Shown piece by piece: positions 1-7,081 of a stretch of 45,791 bases of DNA. Position 1 is the first letter of the stretch. Every line of letters begins with the position of its first letter. The stretch covers positions 1 through 45,791 of the forward strand of contig NZ_JFZJ01000012.1 of the NCBI RefSeq assembly GCF_000636015.1. Reading direction: 5' to 3'. The translations under genes were made by a program, and so were the position numbers. The notes below the pieces were generated by a model, which saw only the letters and a program-made list of their open reading frames with translations, did not search any database and had not been told where the DNA came from. This stretch comes from Rhodomicrobium udaipurense JA643. GTDB lineage: Bacteria > Pseudomonadota > Alphaproteobacteria > Rhizobiales > Rhodomicrobiaceae.

Positions 1-922
1 CGCTGACGACGAGCTTCCCCTGAAACTCCGGCATCAGCTCGGAAAATGCTTCTGCCAGCCGCGAGGCGAACGCCGTGAACAGACGCCCGTCGCTTCCGGC
101 TGCCTGAGCCGCCGCAACCGCCGCGCCCACGCCGCCTTCGATCTTCGCGCGGCCAATTTCCGCCGCTTCCGTCACGCCGAGCAGGCTCGGGAATGTGGTG
201 CGCCCGGAATCCTTGGACGTGTCCTTGCCTGCGCGATCGCTCGTCGCATGCGCGTCGAGCACGTCATCTAAGATTTGGAATCCTACGCCGAGATCAAGAC
301 CGAATTTGCGCATTGCGGGGCGCGCGGCTTGATTATTCGCAACTATCGCACCGCATTCGGCTGCGGCGGCGAAAAGAGCGCCGGTTTTCTGCGCATACAT
401 GGTTTCGAGCTGTGCTTCGTTCATGGTCGCGCGGTAGTCCGCGAGGTCGTCATGCTGGCCGCGCACCAGCCCTTCGAGGCCGACGGACCATTCGAGCACG
501 CCGACGGCTTCGGCGCGCTGGTCGGCCGAAAGCTTTGCCGAGGCGGCAGCGACGCCATAGGCGCGGTTCATGAGGCCGATCGAGGCGAGAATCGCCGTCG
601 CCTCACCGAAGACGCGGTGATTTGAAGGAATGCCGCGCCGGGTAGCTGCGTTGTCCATGCAGGGCAGATCGTCGAGGATCAGCGAGGCGGTGTGGATCAT
701 CTCGACCGCGCAGGCGAGGTCGAGCGCGTCACTTTCACGGCCGCCAAGTTCGCGGGCGGCAACGAGCGTCAGCACGGCGCGGACACGTTTGGCGGGGGCG
801 AGAAGGCTGTGCCGCAGCGAGCCCTGCAATGGATCGAGTGGCCCGTCCAACCGAACCAGTTCCGCAAGCCGCGACTCGATTTTCGCCCGCAGCATCATGT
901 AAACGTCTAGCTGGCCGCCCAT
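1..922 (-). CDS. crtE: Geranylgeranyl diphosphate synthase (polyprenyl synthetase), 3' end cut by window edge
   Basis: Reading the reverse strand from an ATG at 922 gives about 307 residues before the window edge. The first Asp-rich motif (ILDDLPCMDN, the DDx4D form of bacterial CrtE), the GQHDDL segment, the KTGALF segment and the second Asp-rich motif (FQILDDVLD) are all visible in order. These are the Mg-diphosphate binding sites of short-chain trans-prenyltransferases, which condense isopentenyl diphosphate with an allylic diphosphate to give GGPP for carotenoids and bacteriochlorophyll side chains. The usual family length is about 290-310 residues, so only the last few residues are missing. 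It is divergent from the DUF1330-crtI pair with a PpsR-type site in the shared promoter region. Assignment as CrtE rather than IspA rests on the DDx4D motif and the crt context. Confidence 0.9.
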   Translation of the reverse strand, partial: MGGQLDVYMMLRAKIESRLAELVRLDGPLDPLQGSLRHSLLAPAKRVRAVLTLVAARELGGRESDALDLACAVEMIHTASLILDDLPCMDNAATRRGIPSNHRVFGEATAILASIGLMNRAYGVAAASAKLSADQRAEAVGVLEWSVGLEGLVRGQHDDLADYRATMNEAQLETMYAQKTGALFAAAAECGAIVANNQAARPAMRKFGLDLGVGFQILDDVLDAHATSDRAGKDTSKDSGRTTFPSLLGVTEAAEIGRAKIEGGVGAAVAAAQAAGSDGRLFTAFASRLAEAFSELMPEFQGKLVVS

Positions 923-1046
923 GTAAGATTCCCGTAGTGGTAACTTGACGATGGCTTGATGTTGGCCTCTATCTGTCCGATGCCCGTTGAAAGACTACGT
1001 AAAAACAGCTTGGCCATCAAAACGGTATGGCCTATGAGCCTTGGCT

Positions 1047-1064
1047 TGTAAACTGAACTTTACA
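1047..1064. promoter_or_regulatory. PpsR/CrtJ-type operator TGT-N12-ACA
   Basis: The 18-bp element TGTAAACTGAACTTTACA is a perfect TGT-N12-ACA palindrome with extended TGTAAA/TTTACA arms. This is the consensus of the aerobic photosynthesis-gene repressor PpsR/CrtJ. It lies between the divergent crtE and DUF1330-crtI genes, 45 bp before the DUF1330 ATG and 125 bp before the crtE ATG. One site could therefore repress both directions in oxygen. Only one copy is visible, while PpsR often uses paired sites. Confidence 0.75.
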
Positions 1065-1108
1065 CACTGCGGCATTCGGGGCCAAGCTGTTCAGGGAGGT
1101 TGACACTT

Positions 1109-1402
1109 ATGCCGAAAGCTTACTGGATCGCCCGCGTCGATGTGAAAGATGCCGACGCGTACAAGGCTTATGTCACGGGCGCCGCTGACGCTTTCAAAGC
1201 TCACGGCGCGCGCTTCCTCGCCAGGGGAGGACGCTTTACCGCAGCGGAGGGCACCGCCCGCGCGCGTAATGTCGTCATCGAATTTCCGTCCTTCGAGGCG
1301 GCGGTGGACTGCTACAACTCGCTGGAATATCAAGCCGCCCGCGCGCATCGCGCCGGTTTTTCCGAAGGCGAGATCGTCATCGTCGAAGGCGTCGAACCGT
1401 AA
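1109..1402 (+). CDS. DUF1330 family small protein
   Basis: This encodes 97 residues. The ATG at 1109 is chosen over an in-frame TTG at 1100 because GGGAGG at 1094-1099 is well spaced from it. The start MPKAYWIARVDV, the central NVVIEFPSFEAAVDCYNSLEYQ and the late ARAHRAGFSEGEIVIVEG match the ferredoxin-like DUF1330 fold, a dimeric alpha-beta barrel relative of antibiotic-biosynthesis monooxygenases, with no established enzymatic role. It ends 18 bp before crtI, so the two are probably co-transcribed from the promoter that carries the PpsR-type site. That placement suggests a role linked to carotenoid or photosynthetic metabolism, but this is inference. Confidence 0.85.
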   Translation: MPKAYWIARVDVKDADAYKAYVTGAADAFKAHGARFLARGGRFTAAEGTARARNVVIEFPSFEAAVDCYNSLEYQAARAHRAGFSEGEIVIVEGVEP

Positions 1403-1420
1403 GATATATAAGGAAAAGCC

Positions 1421-2953
1421 ATGGATCAGATCGTCGCGAACACTGAAGCGCCCGCACGCTCACGCGCCGGAAGCGCCGAAACAGCTCTCGTTGTCGGCGC
1501 AGGATTCGGCGGCATCGCGGCGGCGCTCCGGCTCGCGGCCAAGGGCTATCGCGTGACGCTGATCGACCGTGGCCGCATGCTTGGCGGTCGCGCGCAGGTG
1601 TTCGAGAAGGACGGTTTCAAGCACGACGCCGGGCCGACGGTGATTACCGCGCCGTTCCTCATCGAGGAGCTGTTCGACCTGTTCGGCAAGAAGAGCGAAG
1701 ACTACCTCACGCTTAAGCCGCTTACGCCGTGGTATCGCTTCTTCTTCGACGAGGACGGCTCCACGTTCGACTACGGCGGCACGCTCGAAGAGACGCTCGC
1801 CGCGATGAACCGCATAGATCCGCGTGACGGCGACGGTTATCTGCGCATGCTGGAGCACTCGAGGCAGCTGTTCGACGCGGGCTTTACCAACCTCGCCGAC
1901 CAGCCGTTCCACAACCCGTTCACGATGGTCGGCCAGATCCCGCGCCTCGTCCAGCTCGGCAGCTACCGCACGATCTGGGATTTCGTGACGAAATATTTCC
2001 ACAGCCCGAAGCTTCGGCAGGCTCTGTCGATTCAGCCGCTGCTCGTCGGCGGCAGCCCGTTCAACACGACAAGCATTTACGGGCTGATCCACTACCTCGA
2101 ACGCAAATGGGGCGTGTTCTATGCCGAAGGCGGCACGGGCGCGATCGTGTCAGCGCTGGGCAAGCTGATGGAAGAGGAAGGCGTCGACATTCGCCTCGGC
2201 GAGACGGTGTCTTCCGTCGTCATCGAGAACGGGACGGCGAAGGGCGTGCGCCTCAAGGACGGCGAGACGGTCTCCGCCGACATCGTGGTTTCGGACGTCG
2301 ATCCGATGCATCTCTTCGGCGATATGATTCCCGACAGCGAAATCGGGCTTTCCGCGCGCCTGAAGCGCAAGACGGCGCGGCTCTCGATGGGCCTGTTCGT
2401 TCTCTATTTCGGCACGGATCGGCAATATCCCGACGTTGCGCGCCACACGATCTGGCTCGGCAAGCGCTACAGGGGGCTGCTCGACGACATCTTCAACAAG
2501 AGGGTGCTGGCGGACGACTTCTCGCTCTATGTCCACCGCCCGACCGCGACCGACCCGACCTTTGCGCCGGAAGGCTGCGATGCGTTCTATGCGCTGTGCC
2601 CGGTGCCGAACCTCAAGGGCAACATCGACTGGAGCGTTGAGGGGCCGAAACTGCGCGACCGGATCGTGGCGGGCCTCGAACGCACGATCCTGCCTGGCCT
2701 GTCCGAGACGATCCGCGCCGAGATGGTCATGACGCCGCGCGACTTCAAGCACGGCTATCTCAGCCACGAGGGCGCGGGTTTCTCGATCGCGCCGCACTTC
2801 ACGCAGTCGGCCTATTTCCGCTTCCACAACAAGGCGGAGGGCATCAAGAACCTGTTCCTCACGGGGGCGGGCACGCATCCGGGCGCGGGTATTCCGGGCG
2901 TGATCTGCTCGGCTAAAGTGATCGACAAGCTCATTCCGCACGCGCGGTCATAG
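1421..2953 (+). CDS. crtI: Phytoene desaturase (CrtI-type carotenoid desaturase)
   Basis: The product has 510 residues, the usual CrtI length. Near the N-terminus (about 24-45) it has the FAD-binding Rossmann motif VVGAGFGGIAAALRLA. This is followed by LGGRAQVFEKDGFKHDAGPTV, the second conserved block of CrtI-type desaturases. The C-terminus has the family signature LTGAGTHPGAGIPGV. CrtI desaturates phytoene stepwise at the membrane to neurosporene or lycopene; step number cannot be read from the sequence. AGGAAAAG lies just upstream of the ATG. It follows the DUF1330 gene and faces crtE across the PpsR-type operator. A CrtD-type methoxyneurosporene desaturase is a less likely alternative, since the FKHDAGPTVIT block is CrtI-like. 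Confidence 0.88.
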   Translation: MDQIVANTEAPARSRAGSAETALVVGAGFGGIAAALRLAAKGYRVTLIDRGRMLGGRAQVFEKDGFKHDAGPTVITAPFLIEELFDLFGKKSEDYLTLKPLTPWYRFFFDEDGSTFDYGGTLEETLAAMNRIDPRDGDGYLRMLEHSRQLFDAGFTNLADQPFHNPFTMVGQIPRLVQLGSYRTIWDFVTKYFHSPKLRQALSIQPLLVGGSPFNTTSIYGLIHYLERKWGVFYAEGGTGAIVSALGKLMEEEGVDIRLGETVSSVVIENGTAKGVRLKDGETVSADIVVSDVDPMHLFGDMIPDSEIGLSARLKRKTARLSMGLFVLYFGTDRQYPDVARHTIWLGKRYRGLLDDIFNKRVLADDFSLYVHRPTATDPTFAPEGCDAFYALCPVPNLKGNIDWSVEGPKLRDRIVAGLERTILPGLSETIRAEMVMTPRDFKHGYLSHEGAGFSIAPHFTQSAYFRFHNKAEGIKNLFLTGAGTHPGAGIPGVICSAKVIDKLIPHARS

Positions 2954-2975
2954 AGCGTTTTTCGAGCAAATTAGA

Positions 2976-3006
2976 GCGTCGCTTTTGATGGAATCGAGAG
3001 CGACGC
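2976..3006. terminator. Hairpin after crtI, possible terminator in a decayed intergenic repeat
   Basis: GCGTCGCT (2976-2983) pairs perfectly with AGCGACGC (2999-3006). It lies between the 3' ends of crtI and the convergent exported-protein gene, with no clear T-tract. The flanking words (GAGCGTTTTTCGAGC at 2953-2967, GCAAAACCGGCG near 3023) resemble the Hyphomicrobiales intergenic repeat seen better preserved at 14611-14700. The rest of the 178-bp gap shows no gene. Confidence 0.4.
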
Positions 3007-3131
3007 GCCGGTGATGGTGCCGCAAAACCGGCGCGGGGATTCGCGGCTCGCCAGCATGGTGAACGGCGGCAGTTCGCCGAGATGGTCCGCATTCGCCCGG
3101 TTGACGCAATGCGACCTCACGCTCAATCCGC

Positions 3132-3857
3132 TTAGATCGAGCCTGCCGTCGTAGCTGGTTGCGCGGCGTTCGAAGCGTGATGCGTCTTGTATTTGCGGTG
3201 ATTGTGCTCGCGGTGACGACGCTTGTGCGAGCGATGAAGATGGCGATGCTTGCGGTGGATGCGTTTTGCGTGGTGTTTGCCATAGCGCTTGGCTGACTTC
3301 TTTTTTGCCTTCTTGACCGTGGCCTTCTTCGCGACGGCGGGCTTTGCAGCGGTCGCGCTCGTGGGGGCGGGCTTCGCATCCTTGGCTTCAGCGGCGACGG
3401 GCTTTGCGACGGTGTTCGCGGTCGCGGCCGCCTTCTTGTCCTCGGCCTTCGCCGCCGCCTTCACTTCATGCTGCTTATCGGCAGGCTTCACCGCGGACTT
3501 CGCATCGGGCTGCTTGGCGGATGCCGCAGGTTTCGTCTCGACTGGCTTCTTGACTTCAGGCTTGGCTTCGGCAGGCTTTGCGTCTGCTGCTTTCGTCGCG
3601 GCGGGAGCGGCTTTGGCGGGCTCCGCTTTTTCAGGATCAGCGGGCTTCACCGCGGCTGCGGGCGTCGTACCCCCGCTCTTCGCGGGAACGGTCTTTTCGT
3701 CCTGCGCTGCCTTCGCGGACGATGCCTGCGAAGCGCCGCCGTTCTGTGCCGCGCTTACCTCATCCGGCTTCGGTTTGGACGGATCGGCGGAATAGCTCAC
3801 GCTCGCGATCATGGCAAAAGCAGCGATGCCAACTGGTACAAAAAACAACTTTTTCAT
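3132..3857 (-). CDS. Exported Ala/Lys/Pro-rich basic protein with His/Lys/Arg-rich tail
   Basis: It encodes 241 residues from the ATG at 3857. The longer upstream reading is rejected because the signal peptide begins exactly here. MKKLFFVPVGIAAFAMIASVSYSA is a Sec signal with likely cleavage near residue 24. The mature protein is low complexity: alternating Ala, Lys, Pro and Glu (AAKPA-type repeats) through about residue 190. A strongly basic tail rich in Lys, Arg and His follows (KKKSAKRYGKHHAKRIHRKH). Such proteins are common in Hyphomicrobiales and have no known enzymatic role; binding to anionic cell-wall polymers or metal ions is possible. It stands alone, convergent with crtI. No family is recognised. 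Confidence 0.75.
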   Translation of the reverse strand: MKKLFFVPVGIAAFAMIASVSYSADPSKPKPDEVSAAQNGGASQASSAKAAQDEKTVPAKSGGTTPAAAVKPADPEKAEPAKAAPAATKAADAKPAEAKPEVKKPVETKPAASAKQPDAKSAVKPADKQHEVKAAAKAEDKKAAATANTVAKPVAAEAKDAKPAPTSATAAKPAVAKKATVKKAKKKSAKRYGKHHAKRIHRKHRHLHRSHKRRHREHNHRKYKTHHASNAAQPATTAGSI

Positions 3858-4071
3858 CGAGCCACCGGAGTTGAATTGAAAAACGACGTCCGTCGCCGGA
3901 AATGCGGCGGACGCCGGCCTGTCATTCACCGGGTGCGCTCCTCCCTCCCCCCGGACAGGAGTGCGCTCCCAGCTTGGCCTTGAGCTAAAAAGAAAATTTG
4001 CGAAGGCCACAAGCCTCGACTATCAACGCGGTTGGCTTTTGCACATGCGAATGGGACAGGACGGAAAAGGC

Positions 4072-4287
4072 ATGAACCCGAGATTGAGAAAACTGATCGG
4101 CGTGATTGTTTTTGTTTTCGGATCCGTCTTATATTTCCTGTTCACCATCTCCATCGCGCTCGCGCGCCTACCCGGCACGGAGCTTTGGCGGCACCTGCTG
4201 TTCTATCTCGTGATTACGGTGATCTGGGTGGTGTGGGCGGGCATCCTTATAAGGTGGATGTTGAAGCCGCGCCCCGGCGAGGTCTGA
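4072..4287 (+). CDS. DUF2842 small membrane protein
   Basis: It encodes 71 residues from the ATG at 4072, preceded by AAAAGG; an in-frame reading from 3961 would add an unlikely soluble extension. MNPRLRKLIGVIVFVFGSVL is the typical N-terminus of DUF2842. Two transmembrane helices are visible at about residues 8-30 and 42-63, separated by LPGTELWRH, with a basic end (RWMLKPRPGEV). This alphaproteobacterial family has unknown function and sits in the inner membrane. A strong hairpin follows immediately, so the gene is probably monocistronic. Confidence 0.8.
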   Translation: MNPRLRKLIGVIVFVFGSVLYFLFTISIALARLPGTELWRHLLFYLVITVIWVVWAGILIRWMLKPRPGEV

Positions 4288-4295
4288 GATGCAAA

Positions 4296-4316
4296 AGGGC
4301 CGCGTTAAGCGGCCCT
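4296..4316. terminator. Bidirectional hairpin terminator
   Basis: AGGGCCGC (4296-4303), loop GTTAA, GCGGCCCT (4309-4316): an 8-bp perfect stem flanked by AAAA on the left and a pyrimidine run on the right. It lies between the converging DUF2842 gene and the exported-protein gene ending at 4329. Confidence 0.75.
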
Positions 4317-4328
4317 CTTCGATTTGCG

Positions 4329-4892
4329 TCAGTAGCAGAAATTCGTGGCGTAGTTCGTGCAATAGGCGGGGCCGTAACCGTCGTTGATGCAGCTCCAGTA
4401 GCAGCTGTCATAGGCGCTGTAGATGCCATACCCGATCACCGGCGCGCCATACCAATACCAGCGCCCGTTACGCCAGTAGCGGCGACGGTGATTTCCCCAG
4501 CCCCCGGCGCGATACGGATGTTTGCCGCCCGCAAATGGCGGCTTGCCCCCGTAATATGGCTTTCCAGAAGGCGGTTTCATTCCAGAGGGGTAAGGCTTGT
4601 TATGCGGTATTCCGGAGAAATTCGGATGTTTGTAAATCTTGTAGCCACCGGGAGGGCCACTATAGGGCCTATGCGATGGTGAAAACTTGAACCCGGGCGG
4701 TGGGCCGTTATGGTGCCGCATTCCGCCGCCACCACCCCCTTGGCCGTGATGTGATCCGATCAGGGTGAACGTGCTCACTCCGTTCTTCGCGATCGCTTTT
4801 TGCGCGCCGCCGTCGATCGTTGCGGCGGAAGCGGTGCCCGCGCATAGACCAATGGCGGCGATCACCGCGATCATAGTTCCTTTCAACGTCAT
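4329..4892 (-). CDS. Small exported protein with conserved Cys/aromatic C-terminal domain (paralogue A)
   Basis: It encodes 187 residues from the ATG at 4892, chosen because GAGGGA sits just upstream and the signal peptide MTLKGTMIAVIAAIGLCAGTASA follows. The centre is rich in Gly, Pro, His and Lys (HHGQGGGGGG, then repeated PSGKPYYGGKPP-like units). The last 50 residues hold YWRNGRWYWYGAPVIGYGIY followed by SCYWSCIND and GYGPAYCTNYATNFCY. The same C-terminal layout, including four cysteines and the final FCY, recurs in the gene at 5150-5815. I do not recognise a named family. The pattern suggests a secreted, disulfide-stabilised surface or periplasmic protein with a disordered Gly/Pro linker. 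Confidence 0.7.
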   Translation of the reverse strand: MTLKGTMIAVIAAIGLCAGTASAATIDGGAQKAIAKNGVSTFTLIGSHHGQGGGGGGMRHHNGPPPGFKFSPSHRPYSGPPGGYKIYKHPNFSGIPHNKPYPSGMKPPSGKPYYGGKPPFAGGKHPYRAGGWGNHRRRYWRNGRWYWYGAPVIGYGIYSAYDSCYWSCINDGYGPAYCTNYATNFCY

Positions 4893-5064
4893 GGCAGTCC
4901 CTCTTTTGTGCCCGGAGATGCCCAATCGGGGCGAAAAAGCGCGCGGCAAACCCGTCTCGCCGCAGCTCAACAAGGAAGAGTATAATCCCGGAAAGCAGCG
5001 ATCATAAAGACATTCTGTCAAAAATTGTAACTTGTGGCGAAGTGTGACGCGCTCGCAAAAAAAA

Positions 5065-5084
5065 GGCCGCCAGTTACGGCGGCC
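5065..5084 (-). terminator. Rho-independent terminator for the gene at 5150-5815
   Basis: On the reverse strand GGCCGCC (5084-5078) pairs with GGCGGCC (5071-5065) across a 6-nt loop. A run of eight T residues follows at once, a canonical intrinsic terminator. On the forward strand the hairpin is preceded by an A-run. Confidence 0.85.
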
Positions 5085-5149
5085 CTTTCTCAAGATTTGC
5101 TTTTATCGGCTTCGACAGCGTGTTCTTCGCGACGCGAAACTGCCGACAC

Positions 5150-5815
5150 TCAGTAACAAAAATCGGACGCGTAGGTCGAACAATAGGCCGGGCCATATCC
5201 TGCGGCGAGACAGTTGTTGTAGCAACTGCTGCCATAGCCGTAGACTCCAAGTCCGACCAGCGGCGCGCCATACCAGATCCAGCGGCCGCCCCGCCAATAT
5301 CCGCCGCGCCGTCCGTAGTTGCGGCTGTAACGCGGGCCGGGGCCAGCCCAACGGGGACCACCACCGTAGCGCGGTCCGGCGAATCCCGGGCCTCGCATCG
5401 CCGGTCCCCGACCGGGCCCACCATAGCGCGGGCCAGCGAATCCCGGACCTCGCATGGCTGGTCCCCGACCTGGTCCACCGTAGCGGGGGCCACCGACTCC
5501 CGGTCCGCTGAACCGGGGGCGGCCGCCCATTCCGCCGCCACCGCCGCGGAAACCGCCGCCGCCCATGCCCGGTCCTCCGCCGAAGCCGCCGCCGCCGCGT
5601 CCCATGCCGCCGCCGCCCATGCCGCCACCCATGCCGCCACCCATGCCGCCACCTCCGCGGCCTCCATCTCTAACGAGGGTTGTGGAATCCGCAACGCCGG
5701 CCGCTTGTGTGGTGGCTGCCGAGACGCCCGAGCCCGGGGTGGCCGCGAGCGCGGGTGCGGCCACGGCTGCTAGTCCGAGCAGGACACCTGTGAAAATCGA
5801 TCCTCTGAAACGCAT
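5150..5815 (-). CDS. Small exported Gly/Met/Pro-rich protein with conserved Cys/aromatic C-terminal domain (paralogue B)
   Basis: It encodes 221 residues from the ATG at 5815. AGGGAG lies about 10 bases upstream, and a signal peptide (MRFRGSIFTGVLLGLAAVAAPALA) begins there. Next comes a Gly-Met-Arg low-complexity stretch (GGGMGGGMGG type), then three tandem units of about 17 residues resembling RGPGFAGPRYGGPGRGPAM. The C-terminus WRGGRWIWYGAPLVGLGVY ... SCYNNCLAAGYGPAYC ... FCY matches the gene at 4329-4892 in order and cysteine spacing. It therefore looks like a diverged tandem duplicate with a rewritten linker. Function unknown; secreted or periplasmic by its signal peptide. Confidence 0.7.
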   Translation of the reverse strand: MRFRGSIFTGVLLGLAAVAAPALAATPGSGVSAATTQAAGVADSTTLVRDGGRGGGGMGGGMGGGMGGGGMGRGGGGFGGGPGMGGGGFRGGGGGMGGRPRFSGPGVGGPRYGGPGRGPAMRGPGFAGPRYGGPGRGPAMRGPGFAGPRYGGGPRWAGPGPRYSRNYGRRGGYWRGGRWIWYGAPLVGLGVYGYGSSCYNNCLAAGYGPAYCSTYASDFCY

Positions 5816-6190
5816 GACAAACCCGCTCCCTTGACTGTGGCCGTATGTTCGACTGTCGGGCGAAACCACGGGACATCCGTCCGTTCCCGATTGCCCGCGC
5901 CGGAGCTTTCCGGGCGTCTCGCCGAAAATATCCTTGCTACGGCTTGGGTTCCATTAAAGTTACGAGCTCATAAATTGTCGAACTCATCGTTTACAGGAAG
6001 TAGTGATTGCTGAAATATTTTAGGAAACAGCGATAAAAATATATAATCATAAAAAATGCGAGTGTATCATAAAATAATAATACGCCAACTGTTGTTGTAT
6101 TGCGCGGCTTAACAGAACTGTTATCGGACGAGCCATAGGATGAAGTGCAGCTATGATGCTGCGTGTACGTGTAATCCTGTTGAGGATAAG
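5816..6190. other. AT-rich intergenic region, likely promoters
   Basis: This 375-bp gap turns sharply AT-rich from about 6010 to 6090 (runs such as AAAATATATAATCATAAAAAA). That is unusual against the GC-rich surroundings. It separates the divergent exported-protein genes at 5150-5815 and 6191-6472, so it most likely holds their promoters. No gene is evident in it. Confidence 0.4.
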
Positions 6191-6472
6191 ATGAAGAAAC
6201 TTGTCGTTGCTATCGCCGCCCTTACGGCCGCGACTCTCGCTTCCGGCAGTGCTTCCGCGCTCCCGCTCGCACCCACCGGCGTCGACGCCTCTGCTTCCAG
6301 CGCCATCGTGAAGGTTGGTTGCTACAAGAGGCGCGTCGTCACGACTACCAGCTGCTGTACGACCACCACGACCTACGTGAAGGTTGTGTCTCCGTGTGGC
6401 TGCGGCTGTGGCTGCGGCGGCGGTGGCGGTGGCGGGCTCTTCGGCGGCGGCGGCTTTTTCGGCATTTTCTAG
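6191..6472 (+). CDS. Small exported Cys/Gly-rich protein
   Basis: It encodes 93 residues. The ATG at 6191 follows GAGG at 6182-6185 and begins a signal peptide (MKKLVVAIAALTAATLASGSASA), so the earlier in-frame ATG at 6140 is rejected. The mature part has KVGCYKRRVV, then TTSCCTTTTTYVKVV, then SPCGCGCGCGGGGGGG, and ends LFGGGGFFGIF. That gives seven cysteines in roughly 70 residues, with a Cys-Gly alternation suited to disulfides or metal binding. No family is recognised. Together with its neighbours it forms a cluster of small secreted cysteine-containing proteins. Confidence 0.7.
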   Translation: MKKLVVAIAALTAATLASGSASALPLAPTGVDASASSAIVKVGCYKRRVVTTTSCCTTTTTYVKVVSPCGCGCGCGGGGGGGLFGGGGFFGIF

Positions 6473-6486
6473 GCCAATGCAAAAAG

Positions 6487-6504
6487 GGGAGGCGCGAGCC
6501 TCCC
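6487..6504 (+). terminator. Hairpin terminator candidate
   Basis: GGGAGGC (6487-6493), loop GCGA, GCCTCCC (6498-6504), preceded by AAAAAG and placed 15 bp after the stop of the Cys/Gly-rich gene. There is no strong T-tract, so it may be a weak terminator or a 3'-end stabiliser. Confidence 0.55.
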
Positions 6505-6629
6505 TGTCCATTGCCATGTCCATTGCCACGCAGCCTGCGCGCCGCCGCCATATCTCCTTCGAGAACATGGATCGGCGTCCAGTTTTGCCGATCAGCTTTA
6601 AAGCTCACCGCCAATCAGGATCGAACGCC

Positions 6630-6983
6630 ATGAGAGCGTCATTTTTGTTTTGCGTCGCCGCGTCGATGTTTCTCGCGGTGGAAGCCCAGTCGCTGCCGAG
6701 GTTCGATGCGCCCGCCGCTTCGCCGGTGCAGGCGATCCGCGTGTCCGATACCGGGCGTCACTACGGAGGCGGCGACCTGTTCTCGAACTGGTGCGCCTAT
6801 AACTGCTATCGCGTCAGCCCGTGCGCGCAAGGCGGCTGCTACGGCAGATACCATTACAGCCAGTATCCCTACGACGAGGATCTGCCTTTCCGCTATCGTT
6901 GGGATTCCGATGCGAGCATTCAGGATAACATCCTTGCTCGGGCCAACCCAGGATATCTGCGGCTGTTTGAGCGTCAGTATTGA
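6630..6983 (+). CDS. Small exported protein, Tyr/Cys-rich, unknown function
   Basis: It encodes 117 residues from the ATG at 6630 (AGGA at 6617-6620). The longer upstream reading only overlaps the previous gene's 3' region. The start MRASFLFCVAASMFLAVEAQS is a signal peptide. A Cys cluster follows (SNWCAYNCYRVSPCAQGGCYG), then Tyr/Arg-rich segments, and an ending NPGYLRLFERQY. The C-x3-C-x5-C-x4-C spacing suggests disulfides. I do not recognise a family. The GYGPAYC module of the two upstream paralogues is absent, so it is not a clear third copy. Confidence 0.65.
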   Translation: MRASFLFCVAASMFLAVEAQSLPRFDAPAASPVQAIRVSDTGRHYGGGDLFSNWCAYNCYRVSPCAQGGCYGRYHYSQYPYDEDLPFRYRWDSDASIQDNILARANPGYLRLFERQY

Positions 6984-7033
6984 GGCAGTCGTCGCGGCGG
7001 CTTCTGCGCTTCATTTTCTGACGCGCACGCAAA

Positions 7034-7059
7034 AAGGCCGGGGCTCAAACCCCGGCCTT
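7034..7059. terminator. Strong hairpin terminator, mainly for metY
   Basis: AAGGCCGGGG (7034-7043), loop CTCAAA, CCCCGGCCTT (7050-7059): a 10-bp perfect stem. On the reverse strand it is followed by TTTTT, so it terminates the metY transcript. It may also serve the forward gene ending at 6983. Confidence 0.85.
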
Positions 7060-7081
7060 GCGATGATCTTCTGCCCGAAGC

